DNA from: Buchananella felis
GTDB lineage: Bacteria > Actinomycetota > Actinomycetes > Actinomycetales > Actinomycetaceae
Assembly (NCBI RefSeq): GCF_041380015.1
Contig: NZ_CP159978.1
DNA: 64,000 nucleotides
Reading direction: 5' to 3' (one strand)
In this document: positions 43,676 through 53,204 of the stretch, one piece after another
Layout of the letters: each line of letters opens with the position of its first letter
Position numbering within the stretch: the stretch's first letter is position 1
The notes under the pieces: model-generated
What the model saw: the letters and a program-made list of their open reading frames with translations, nothing else
What the model was told of the DNA's origin: nothing
Database searches by the model: none
Program-made: the position numbers and the translations under genes

Positions 43676-45019
43676 GTGACTGAAGACGTGCTTTCCCCGA
43701 TCCCGGACACCTGGCGAACCCTGCCCGCAGCGCAGCAGCCGGCCTATCCGGACGCGGCGCGCCTAGCGGAGGTGACCGCCGACCTGCGCTCGCGCCCGCC
43801 GCTGGTGTTCGCCGGCGAGGTGGACATGCTGCAAACGCGACTGGCCGCCGCAGGGCGCGGGGAGGCGTTCGTGCTCACCGGCGGCGACTGCGCCGAAACC
43901 TTCGCCGAGTCCACCGCAGACCACCTGCGGCTCAAGATCCAGACGATCCTGCAGATGGCGGTCGTGCTCACCTACGGCGCGTCCGTGCCCGTGGTGAAGA
44001 TGGGCCGCGTGGCGGGCCAGTACGCGAAGCCGCGCAGCGCGGACGACGAGACGCGCGACGGCGTGACCCTGCCGTCCTACCGGGGCGACGCCGTCAACGG
44101 ACACCCCTTCACCGCAGACGCGCGCGTACCGGACCCGGCACGCCTGATGGAGGCCTACCAGCGCTCGGCCACGAGCTTCAACTTGATCCGCGCCTTCACC
44201 ATGGGTGGATACGCCGACATGCGTCACGTGCACCAGTGGAACCGTGGCTTCATGGAAAACCCCGCCTACAAGCGCTACGAGGAACTGGCGGCGGAGATCG
44301 ACCGGGCCATCCGCTTCATGGAGGCCGCCGGCGTTGACTTCGACGCCATGCGCACCGTGGACTTCTACTCCTCCCACGAGGCGCTGCTGCTGGAGTACGA
44401 GGCCGCGATGACCCGCATCGACTCGCGCTCCGGGGAGCCCTACAACACCTCCGCCCACTTCCTGTGGATCGGGGAGCGCACGCGCGACGTGAACGGGGCG
44501 CACGTGGAGATGCTCTCCCACGTTCGCAACCCCGTGGGCGTGAAGATCGGCCCCACCGTCACCAAGGAAGAGCTGTTTGCGCTGATGGACAAACTCAACC
44601 TGCGCGGCGAGGAGGGACGCCTGACCTTCATTACCCGCATGGGAGCAAGCAGGATCCGCCAAACCCTGCCTCCGCTACTGGAGGCCGTGAAGGCGGACGG
44701 GCGCCCGGTGGTTTGGGTGACTGACCCGATGCACGGCAACACCATAAATTCGACCTCCGGGTACAAGACCCGCAACTTCGACACGATCCTGGACGAGGTG
44801 GCAGGTTTCTTCGAGGCGCATCGCGCAGTGGGGACCGTGCCCGCAGGTATCCACGTCGAGCTGACTGGAGACGACGTGACCGAGGTGATTGGTGGGGCGG
44901 AGGAAATCGATGACTCTGCCCTGGCACGCCGTTACGAGACCCTGGTTGACCCGCGCCTGAACCACCAGCAGAGCCTGGAGATGGCCTTCTCCGTGGCCCA
45001 GATGCTGCGCAAGGCCTAA
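43676..45019 (+). CDS. aroG: 3-deoxy-7-phosphoheptulonate synthase, class II
   Basis: 447 residues from GTG 43676; ATG 43664 would add four. FVLTGGDCAETFAES, HQWNRGFMENPAY and the metal site in DPMHGNT are the class II (plant/actinobacterial) signatures. The enzyme condenses PEP and erythrose-4-P to begin the shikimate pathway. M. tuberculosis aroG (Rv2178c) lies near pknL and Rv2175c, as here after the accessory insertion. Confidence 0.93.
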   Translation: MTEDVLSPIPDTWRTLPAAQQPAYPDAARLAEVTADLRSRPPLVFAGEVDMLQTRLAAAGRGEAFVLTGGDCAETFAESTADHLRLKIQTILQMAVVLTYGASVPVVKMGRVAGQYAKPRSADDETRDGVTLPSYRGDAVNGHPFTADARVPDPARLMEAYQRSATSFNLIRAFTMGGYADMRHVHQWNRGFMENPAYKRYEELAAEIDRAIRFMEAAGVDFDAMRTVDFYSSHEALLLEYEAAMTRIDSRSGEPYNTSAHFLWIGERTRDVNGAHVEMLSHVRNPVGVKIGPTVTKEELFALMDKLNLRGEEGRLTFITRMGASRIRQTLPPLLEAVKADGRPVVWVTDPMHGNTINSTSGYKTRNFDTILDEVAGFFEAHRAVGTVPAGIHVELTGDDVTEVIGGAEEIDDSALARRYETLVDPRLNHQQSLEMAFSVAQMLRKA

Positions 45020-45108
45020 GCGGCCTGGGCTTTCCTGGGGCCGGGGCTGGGCGCGCGGGAGGATCCCCCTCCCGCGCGCCCGACCTGCCCCGTACAGCCG
45101 CGTCACGA

Positions 45109-45114
45109 TAGGCT
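45109..45114 (+). promoter_or_regulatory. -10 box TAGGCT of the small-ORF/SIR2 operon
   Basis: TAGGCT lies 24 nt before ATG 45139, in the same form as boxes used elsewhere in the window. Here a leader with AAGGAGG follows. Confidence 0.5.
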
Positions 45115-45138
45115 TGATGAAGCTAAGGAGGTGTCCAA

Positions 45139-45315
45139 ATGACTGCAAGGAACGACGCGCCGTCCTCGGCATACCTGCTTCGCAACCCGCGCAACGGCAT
45201 CGACCTGAGTTCGGCGTTTCCGAAGAAGTCTGATGCCCGAGAGAGGTTCGTGGCGCTCCGCCTGAAGCGGATTGCGGCGATGCGCCCGGCCGCCGCCGAC
45301 AATCGCGCGCGTTAG
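45139..45315 (+). CDS. small basic protein upstream of the SIR2 gene
   Basis: 58 residues, starting MTARNDAPSSAYLLRNPRNG. ATG 45139 stands behind a near-perfect AAGGAGGTG. Basic C-terminal half (KSDARERFVALRLKRIAAMRP). No known domain. It ends 10 nt before the SIR2 gene, so they are one operon. It could be a regulator, partner or uORF-like element; it is below usual length cut-offs. Confidence 0.6.
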   Translation: MTARNDAPSSAYLLRNPRNGIDLSSAFPKKSDARERFVALRLKRIAAMRPAAADNRAR

Positions 45316-45325
45316 GCATTGTCGA

Positions 45326-47026
45326 ATGCAGGGGGCGGAGAAGACCGCGTTCGTTCGCCTGGTGACCGAGCTGAAACAGGCAGACGAGGTGGTCATCTAC
45401 TGCGGTGCCGGCGTCACACTCTCGCACACCGGTGTGAGCTGGAACGACCTTCTGCTGCGAGTGGCGCAGCATGCCAGAGCGCAGATCCTGTCCGCCGCAT
45501 GTGACGGCGACGAGGACTGTTTACGCGAGCTTGGCGAGGGCGTAGAAGAGTTCGTCTATAGCAGCTCGAACAGTGCCGAGGCCTCAGCGTCAGCAATCAT
45601 GAACTTAGCTGCAGCGGACGAGGCCTCCGTTGGGCCCGCAGTCTCGCAGGCACTGTATTTCTCGACGGGGTGGCAGGTAGGACGCCTAGTTGATGACGTG
45701 TGCTTCCTGATCCTGAGCCTCCAGCAGCTTGGAAAAGCGGTGCGGATTCTCACCACGAATTTCGACACCTTTATCGAAGACCGTCTGGGCAGCCTGATCG
45801 ACGCGCTGCGAGCAAACGGGGTGGACCCGCTGCCGGCCGTGTGTAGACGCGTGTACGGCGCAAAGACGGCTGGGGGCGATTCCAGCCGTGAAGCCGTTCG
45901 AACCTGCCCTATGGGCCGGGCCAGTGACGGAGTCACGCCAATCGTGGTGGAGTACCTCCACGGTCGCGTAGACGAGGCCGGCTCGGTAGAAGGCGGGTTG
46001 GTACTCTCCGAACGTTCCTACCAGGCCACTCAGAGCCAGACGCAGGAGCTGCTCACCGGTGCGTTCGGTGACGCCGTCACGCTAATCCTTGGCTCCTCAT
46101 TAACGGACGCCCCGTTGCTGCGCTCGCTTTGTAACGTGGAGCGCGACAGCGCATACGGAAGGTTCGCTGTAGTGCGGCGTGCCCCTAAGCCGGGCGCGCA
46201 GAAAATGGCCCAGGCCCGCGCCAGACACCTGGACTTGTCCCTTATCGAAGTCGCTACCTACGCCGACGTGGCTCGGGTTGTGCGTGACGCTGAGTACGCC
46301 TTGATGAATCTAGGGGCGGGCAGCGGCGAGAACTCCGAAAGGCAGTTGGCGCGTTGGCGCGCACTGGGGGAACCGAGCGAGGCTGCAAGAGCACGGCTGC
46401 TGGAACAGATGAGGGATGTGATTCGCTCCCTCAAGCAGTCCGGCGTGATCGGAAACGAGCTGCTAAAACTCGAGGCATGGGTGCTGCGCTCGTTCCGCGG
46501 CGAAGACGCGCTGGAGCGGGTGTTGGACACTGTTTCCGGGGATGTGGAGTGCGAGTACAGGCGCCTGGAGCCGATAGAAAACCCGCGTGAAGCCGTGGCA
46601 GCGGTGAGGGCTTTGCGCGACGGGCGCCCGCTGGTTGTGTCGCTTGACGATCTCGGGTTCGACGACGAGGGGGTGTCAAGGTGGAGGTCCATTTGTGCAG
46701 TTCCTTGCTGGTACTCCCTAGACGAGACGAGCGATACCCCAATCACCGTGGTGGTGACCCTGGCCTCCACGGGGAAGAACAGCGAAGTTGATGACAGCGG
46801 GCTCTTTGACCGTGCCAACTCTGCTAACACTGCGGCCGAGCGCTTTCAGCAGGTCGCCCGTGCAGCCGCGAGTGAAGAAAACTCACAAACCTTACGAGAA
46901 CGAGCGCTGGACACGGAGGCCGAATCCTTCCTGTGGCACCTGACCCCAGCTGGCAAGGCGGACCTCTACTACGCTCTCTTCGACCTGGGCGTGGAGATTG
47001 CAGGTGCCTACTGGGCATGTGAGTAG
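45326..47026 (+). CDS. SIR2-domain protein, candidate anti-phage NADase
   Basis: 566 residues from ATG 45326. SIR2 features in order: YCGAGV (26-31), TTNFD with catalytic-site Asn145 and Asp147, the His in YLHGRVDE (His212) and LILGSSLTDAPL, forming an N-terminal domain of about 300 residues. The C-terminal ~250 residues are helical with no family I recognise. Standalone SIR2 proteins of bacteria deplete NAD+ upon phage infection (ThsA, Dsr and related systems). Codon use is less GC-biased than in the neighbours, suggesting transfer. Confidence 0.82.
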   Translation: MQGAEKTAFVRLVTELKQADEVVIYCGAGVTLSHTGVSWNDLLLRVAQHARAQILSAACDGDEDCLRELGEGVEEFVYSSSNSAEASASAIMNLAAADEASVGPAVSQALYFSTGWQVGRLVDDVCFLILSLQQLGKAVRILTTNFDTFIEDRLGSLIDALRANGVDPLPAVCRRVYGAKTAGGDSSREAVRTCPMGRASDGVTPIVVEYLHGRVDEAGSVEGGLVLSERSYQATQSQTQELLTGAFGDAVTLILGSSLTDAPLLRSLCNVERDSAYGRFAVVRRAPKPGAQKMAQARARHLDLSLIEVATYADVARVVRDAEYALMNLGAGSGENSERQLARWRALGEPSEAARARLLEQMRDVIRSLKQSGVIGNELLKLEAWVLRSFRGEDALERVLDTVSGDVECEYRRLEPIENPREAVAAVRALRDGRPLVVSLDDLGFDDEGVSRWRSICAVPCWYSLDETSDTPITVVVTLASTGKNSEVDDSGLFDRANSANTAAERFQQVARAAASEENSQTLRERALDTEAESFLWHLTPAGKADLYYALFDLGVEIAGAYWACE

Positions 47027-47420
47027 CCCCGACCCAGCTTGGGCGATTGAGCTGCCGCAGGTAGATCCATGGGGCCTGCCCCAATGGGGGAGCGAGGCGC
47101 GCTGGAGGGCATGCGGGAGAGCGGATGGGAATACGACGCGGTATGAAGCGTGGCTATAGCTCCGGTTAAGCAGGCCTGAACCGTCGGGGCGATTGGCGGT
47201 GAATATCGCCACGATTCGCGGCGCGGTTTAGCTGGTTCCAACCAAGTGCGCCGCCGAGACGTGTTGGAATTTGAAGAAAAGTCGGGCTGGGTTGGTAAAG
47301 CCCCGGCCTTCGGGCAGTAAAGCCGGGGCGTGCCTAAACTGACCCGCCGGCTGTGGGGCCGGCAGGTTTGCCGACTATATGCGGCTTGGATGTTTGAACT
47401 TCATAAGGACTACACGACCC
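47027..47420. other. gap between SIR2 gene and adhesin
   Basis: No convincing gene. An imperfect dyad (about 47179-47231) and a short hairpin lie here. The promoter of the adhesin must lie in the second half. Confidence 0.4.
47300..47329. terminator. 8-bp hairpin
   Basis: GCCCCGGC (47300-47307) and GCCGGGGC (47322-47329), 14-nt loop, no clear U-tract. Confidence 0.45.
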
Positions 47421-50400
47421 ATGCGAACTGCTTCGAGTAGCAGAAAACTCCCGCGCGCTATTCTCCTGGCGCTACTTTTGCCTCTCGTGCTTGTAGTACA
47501 GCTGATCCTGGTGCCCGCCTTCGCTGCGGCGGAAGAAGCTGACGGCCCGGCGACTGGCACCGCCGATGCCCAGGCCGGCGATCAGGCCGGCGATGAGGCC
47601 GGTGATGCGGCAGGTACCCCGGCCGGTGATCAGACAGGTGCCCAGACCGGCGATCAGCCGGGTACTCAGGCGTTCACCCTTGCGATTACCACTCCGACCG
47701 CTCACGCAGAGGGCACCGCACCGGTGCTTGAGTACAAGAGTGGAGAGACCATCACCGGCCTGGCCGTGATGACGGTGTCTGGCCGGGAGGTGAATATCCC
47801 GGGCGGAAAGCTGACGCTCAAGCTGCCCAAGCAGGCCCCTTATATCTCCCTGACCGGGTTCACGGACTCCAACCTGGCGGCTAGCAATCGGCGCTACGAG
47901 GACGAGCAGAACTGGTACATGGAGTACACCTACGGCTCGCTAAACGGCGCCACGTGGCTAGAGGCGCCCTTCGTGTTTAAGTTCAACAACGGAACCACCC
48001 CGGACGGAACCAGTACAACGGCCACCCTCACCCTGAGCAGCGCGGACGGGCAGGAGCTGGCCACCACGCAGACGACGTTCGTGGCGCGGGCCAAGGCGCA
48101 GTACGGATTCGAATAGATTTCGGTTGGCGGGCGCCAGTTGCAGACGCCGGACGGCAACACCGAGATGGTCGCCTACGCCGAGTTCTTTGCGGTGGACGCC
48201 TCCACCGCCACCCACACCCCGGCGCAGGGTACCCCCGTGCGCTTCTTTTTCAACGTGCTCCGGCCGTCGAACATCGGAGGATCGGAGGTGTTCGGCCGCA
48301 TCGACCCGACCACGATCCGCCTAGAGGACACGCTGGCCGAGGGCGTGGAGTTGGCTCCCAGCTCGATCGAGCGAGGCTGGGCGATGGAGGGCAGGACGGC
48401 CGTTTTCGAGGCTCCCATCTCGAAGTTCTACTCTAACTATCGCTCCTACTACACCTACGTTGATCTGCTCTACAAGAATGTCCCGGTGCGGGAGGCGGAC
48501 GGCGCCCCCAAGTGGCACAAGAACGCGGCGCGCGGCATCGTCAATCCGGGGCTCGACGGGGAGGCCCAGGCGGGCAGCGACAACGGCTGGGTCATCTTCG
48601 AACCCAAGACCGTGGACTACGGCAAACAGCTGCGGGTCTCTAAGAGCTCCCGCCCGTATTCGTTCGTATACGACGACGGCAACATCTGGCACCCCGGTAT
48701 GGTTGCGGGTTCGACGGAAAAGAACCGGATCCAATTCCACCTGGAGTGGAGCCAGCACAACGACGGCGACCTTCTCACGGGAACCAGGGTTGGTGGCGAG
48801 AAGACGATCATCACCGAGGTCTCGGATTACGACCTGTATCCGCGCGCTTACTTCACGGGATTCACCCTGGAAGGAGCGAGCAATGCTAAGTCAAATGTCT
48901 CTGAATATCACCCCACCACAACCGAGCTGAAGAAGGCCGCGAAGATCCTGTACGGCGTGAAGGAGAACGGGGAGCGGGTGGAGTTGGCCCGGGACTTCTC
49001 CACCTACCAGCGCATCGAGATCAACGACGTGGAACGCCAGTTCGTTCGACTGACGCTGGAGTTCCCCGATGGCCTCGCGTTCGACAACGGAAGAATAGAT
49101 GCGAAGGTAACCGCAGACTTGCTTCCCTCCGAGCTGGAGAAGTGGGGCAGAGGCGAGTACAAGGAACGCCAGAGCTATGTGAACAGGGCAGAAATGGTTG
49201 GTCACAACCCCCTCACCAAGGGTATTGCCCGCTCCACCGATACATCAGTTGTGTACGTGGGACCGGTTTCCCCTGCGATCAACGGCTCCTCTGGGAACAG
49301 CTACCGCGGTATCACGTATCGCCGTTGCGACGGCTACGAGGCGGGGGTCAGTGACGTCAAGTCCTGCCCCATGGTGATGCGATTCCAAGACCTGTTCACC
49401 CCCATTGGGGATTGGCCGGTCGCCGGGCGCACGCTAAAGAACTTCAGGCGCGTGGTCATGCTGCCGGAAGGTGTTGAGTTCGATCGAATCCAATCGTTGA
49501 CGATCGGGGGTGAACCCGCAGATAAGTCCGTGGTCAAGCCGCGCATGGACTACAACTACAACGACACCGGCAAGACCGCGCTGATCCTCGAGTTCGGTGA
49601 CCTGCACGTGCCGATGCTGTGGCACTACAACAACGCCACCTACGTCTCTTACTTCTTGCGGGTCACGGACCAGATCAACCCCGGTAATCACCCGATCATG
49701 TCGTACGCGGTGTGGGATAACAACGACAAGGCAGGCGTGCTGGCCGGTGGGATGAATTACCGGTATTGGGACGCACTAGACGTGGATAGGGACGGCAACA
49801 CGAACGAGGTGTTCTTGCAGACCTACCACGGGGTTAACGTCGTCCCGCCGGCGGAGGTTTCTTCCCGCAAGCACGTGTCGGTGGACGGGCGCGCGTGGAC
49901 TAAGGCGTCACCGAACCTGGACCTGGGTTCTGATTTCTACTTCCGCCAGTCTGTGCGCAACGGCGGCCTGACTCCGTTGTCGCAGCTGACGGTGATCGAC
50001 GTTCTGCCGCACCTGAACGATCACGCGATCGTGGCCAACGAGGACGGGCAATACCCGGCGCGGACCTGGAAGCGCACGAATGCGGCCGGCGAGGTGGAGG
50101 TCGTGGAGCACTCCGCATTCGCCACGCCGTTGGTGGAGCCGCTCAGCGCGGTGCCGGCGAACGCGGCGGTGTTGGAGCGCTTCGATGCGTTCTACTCTCT
50201 CACGCCGCAGGGCGCGGACCTGGCTTCGGTGCGGGACGCGCAGTGGCTGACCGAACAGGAGGTTGGGGAGCGCTGGGAGCAGGTGACCGCCATCCGGTTG
50301 GTGATGAAGGCCGGCCAGAGGCTCGGCGCGAACGAGCAGGTGGAGTTTGTTTCCAAGCACAAGGTGCCCTACTCGGAGCAGACCAGGAAGCTCGCGGCGC

Positions 50401-52667
50401 AGTCGGCTGCGGTGAATTCGCTGGCGGCCTCGACGAATGGCACGAACTTTGCCGAGGGCAATCCGGCGGTCGTGAACGCGGCTACATACGTCGCCTCGGG
50501 TGTTCTGTTCGTGGACGATGACAAGGACGGTGTGATTGACCCCGGCGAGGGGCACGTCAAGGGCAAGACCGTGTCCCTGGTGAATTCCGACGGTAGCCCG
50601 GCCACGCACCCGGATGGAACGCCGGTGGCCCCGGTGACGCTCGCTGCGGACGGCTCCTATCGTTTCGAGGTCTACAAGCGTGGCTCCTACAAGGTGGAGT
50701 TCACCAGGCCCGCGTTGAAGGAGTTCGGCCCGGCGGGCGCGGGAGCTGACGCGAGCGTCTCTCACGTGGACAGGGCTCAGACCGAGAAGGCGTTGAGCGC
50801 CGAGTTTGTGCTCGATCCGTTCCACGCCACCGCAGTGCGCAACGCGGGCCTGGTTTCTCAGTCCCGTGAGGTCGTGGTGAGGAAGGTGGACGGAGCCGGT
50901 GCGCCGTTGGCGGGGGCGACGTTCACCCTGACGCCGTTGGATCGAGTGGGCGGGGAGTTGACTGCCCGCTCCGAGGCCGACGGCCGCGCCGTGTTTGCGG
51001 GCGTTGACTTTGGTCGCTATACGCTGACCGAGACGGTGGCGCCGCAGGGCTACCAGGCGGCCGCCCCGCAGGAGATCACTGTCTCCGCCGACTCTCCTTA
51101 CGCGCCGGGCACCCAGGCCGCCTACGTGGAGGTGGTCAACCAGCCGATCACTGGCACGGTGACGGTGAGGAAGACCGAGGCCGGTGACCAGGGGACCAGC
51201 TTGGCCGACGCTACCTTCGGCCTATTCGCCGTGGATGGCGCCGGTGTGGTGGCCGACGTTGCCGCTTACACCGCGCAGTCGCAGGCCGATGGCGTGGCTA
51301 CCTTCACGGGTGTGCGTTTTGGGAAGTACCAGTTGTGTGAGACCGTGGCGCCGGTGGGTTACCAGCTTTCGACCGTGACCAAGGAGGTTGTGGTTTCTAC
51401 CCAGGTCCAGGTGGTCCAGGTTGGCAACTGGGACAACAGCCCGATCACGGGGTCGGTGAGCGTGAAGAAGGTCGAGGCGGGTAACGCCGGTGCGGCGGCG
51501 ACCCCGCTGGCTGGTGCTACCTTCGGGTTGTTCCCGGTTTCCGAGGCCGGCGTGGTCGCCGACGCGGCTGCCTATACGGCCCAGTCGCAGGCCGATGGCC
51601 TGGCCACGTTTGCGAACGTGCGTTTCGGTAAGTACGAGCTGCGTGAGACCGTGGCGCCGGCGGGTTATCAGCTTTCGACCGTGACCAAGGAGGTTGTGGT
51701 TTCTACCCAGGGCCAGACCGTTGCGGTGGGTGGTTGGGAGAATGCCCCGATTACTGGCACGGTGACTGTGAAGAAGGTCGAGACCGGTAACGCCGCTAAG
51801 GTCCTGCCTGGCGCGACCTTCGGGCTGTTCCCGGTTTCCGAGGCCGGCGTGGTCGCCGACGCGGCTGCCTATACGGCGCAGTCGCAGGCAGATGGCCTGG
51901 CCACGTTTGCGGGTGTGCGCTACGGCGTGTATGAGCTGGTGGAGGTCTCCACGCTGGAGAACTACGTGCTTGACACTGCGTTTAAGGAGAGCGTGAGGGT
52001 TTCTGCCCAGGGCCAGAGTGTGGATGTGGGTAGCGTGACCAACGCGGTTAAGCGGGCCGATGTGGTGGGGGTGAAGAAGGACCAGGCTGGTGTGCCGTTG
52101 TCGGGTGCGGTCTTTGAGCTGCGCCAGGCGGGCAAGGTGGTTGCTAGTGCGACTTCTGGTGTGGATGGTGTTGTGCGTTTTGGTGCGGTGCCGTGGGGGG
52201 AGTATGAGTTGGTGGAGACCAAGGCTCCTGCCGGGTACAAGCTCAACGCGCGTGCCGTTGTGGTCAGTGTGAAGCAAAGTGGTGGCCAGGTGAGCCTGGA
52301 TGACATCGTTAACGTCAAGGAAGAGCCTGCCACCCCGCCCACGCCGACCCAGACCCCGTCGCAGACCCCGAGCCAGACTCCGTCTCAGACGCCGAGCCAG
52401 ACTCCGTCGCAGACCCCGAGTGAAACTCCGTCTCAGACGCCGAGTCAGACTCCGTCCGAGACTCCGTCGGGTACGCCGACGCCTTCGCAGCCGGGCCAGC
52501 CCACGGCACCGCCGGCGGCGCCGTCGCCGACTCCGTCTGCGGCTCCGACCCCGGGGCGCACGGGCAAGCTGGCCAAGACCGGTAGCGACGCCGCCCAAGT
52601 CCTGCCCTGGGCCCTGGCGCTCCTGCTAGCCGGCGCGGCGCTGCAGGTTGCTCGCCGCCGCAGCTAA
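47421..52667 (+). pseudogene. large SpaA-repeat surface adhesin with LAKTG anchor, interrupted by TAG at 48114
   Basis: A single frame from ATG 47421 to 52667 has one stop, TAG at codon 232 (after AKAQYGFE). Sequence resumes in frame (ISVGGRQLQTPDGN), so it is one gene of about 1,748 residues. A signal peptide (about 35 residues) is followed by an Asp/Ala/Gly-rich run. The long middle part is an adhesin stalk. Five SpaA/Cna-B-like domains lie from about 50860 to 52310, some nearly identical in DNA. A TPSQ repeat and the sorting signal LAKTG, hydrophobic helix and RRRS tail end it. No sortase is in the window. Expression of the anchored form needs readthrough, reversion or a sequence error. 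Confidence 0.82.
51536..51915. repeat. near-identical SpaA-domain DNA repeats
   Basis: Parts of two neighbouring SpaA domains are almost identical in DNA, for example the stretches beginning at about 51537 and 51836 (VSEAGVVADAAAYTAQSQ), and 51357 and 51662 (GYQLSTVTKEVVVSTQ). Such copies can recombine and change the number of domains. Confidence 0.75.
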
Positions 52668-52683
52668 CTCAAAAGCGAGCAGT

Positions 52684-52719
52684 GGGGCCGGGGGAGGCGG
52701 TGACGCCTCACCCGGCCCC
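52684..52719 (+). terminator. hairpin after the adhesin
   Basis: GGGGCCGGG/CCCGGCCCC (52684-52692, 52711-52719) with an inner GAGGCG/CGCCTC stem. The loop is GTGA. Confidence 0.75.
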
Positions 52720-52775
52720 GCACGTTGAGTAGCAGAGCCAGGCAGGGCGCCTTGGAGCAGCCAGCCTTCGCGAAC

Positions 52776-52936
52776 CTCGACGTTTGGCTCTTCAACTCGA
52801 CGAATGCGGTTGAAACTAGACGTTCGTGAAGCCCTAAACGTCTAGTTTCGGGTGCGAACGTCTAGTTTCGGGTGCGAACGTCTAGATCCAAGAGCGTTCG
52901 TCTAGTTTCGGGTGCGAACGTCTAGATTCGGTATAG
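52776..52936. repeat. 20-bp phased dyad element C
   Basis: Five direct units start at 52837, 52857, 52877, 52897 and 52917 (word AACGTCTAGTTTC, exact 20-bp period). Three units in the opposite orientation occupy words at 52776, 52796 and 52816 (for example CTAGACGTT), also at 20 bp. The two sets meet at a 13-bp perfect inverted repeat (52812-52824 and 52837-52849). It lies between the adhesin and the convergent kinase gene. Confidence 0.85.
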
Positions 52937-53204
52937 GCGGGTCTAGGGAGTATCGACTGCAACCCCTGAGAGAGGCGAACGCCGCGTCGGCAGCGGTAGT
53001 CCGATCCGCTCAGAGCCGGAGAAGCAGCCACTCGACCGACCGAAAGCCGCCTGCCAGGCCAGCTTTGAGAAGCTACCGGCCGGGCCGCCCGACAATGCCT
53101 ACGGACAGCGACAAGGCCTCCGGACAGCGAGCGCTCAGCCCACCGGCCGGGCCGCCCGACAGGGCCTACAGACAGCGATCGCTTAGACCGCAGACGGCGA
53201 GCGC

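Larger units (their letters stand above)
52668..53204. other. 537-bp gap, repeats only
   Basis: Beyond the terminator and the 20-bp element, a 20-bp ACCGGCCGGGCCGCCCGACA-type word occurs at 53075 and 53142, 67 bp apart, with related GGACAGCGA words between. I see no gene. Confidence 0.5.

Noticed and set aside
47179..47231. A fourth 20-bp phased element after the SIR2 gene
   Set aside because: There is an imperfect dyad, but no word recurs at a 20-bp step.
13119..48116. Use of TAG/TAA as a sense codon throughout
   Set aside because: Many clear genes end with TAG followed by new genes or terminators (for example at 19346, 20094, 23967, 62801), so it works as a normal stop.
52776..52936. CRISPR array
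   Set aside because: The 20-bp units follow each other directly or with short related spacers, occur in both directions and have no unique 30-nt spacers or cas genes.
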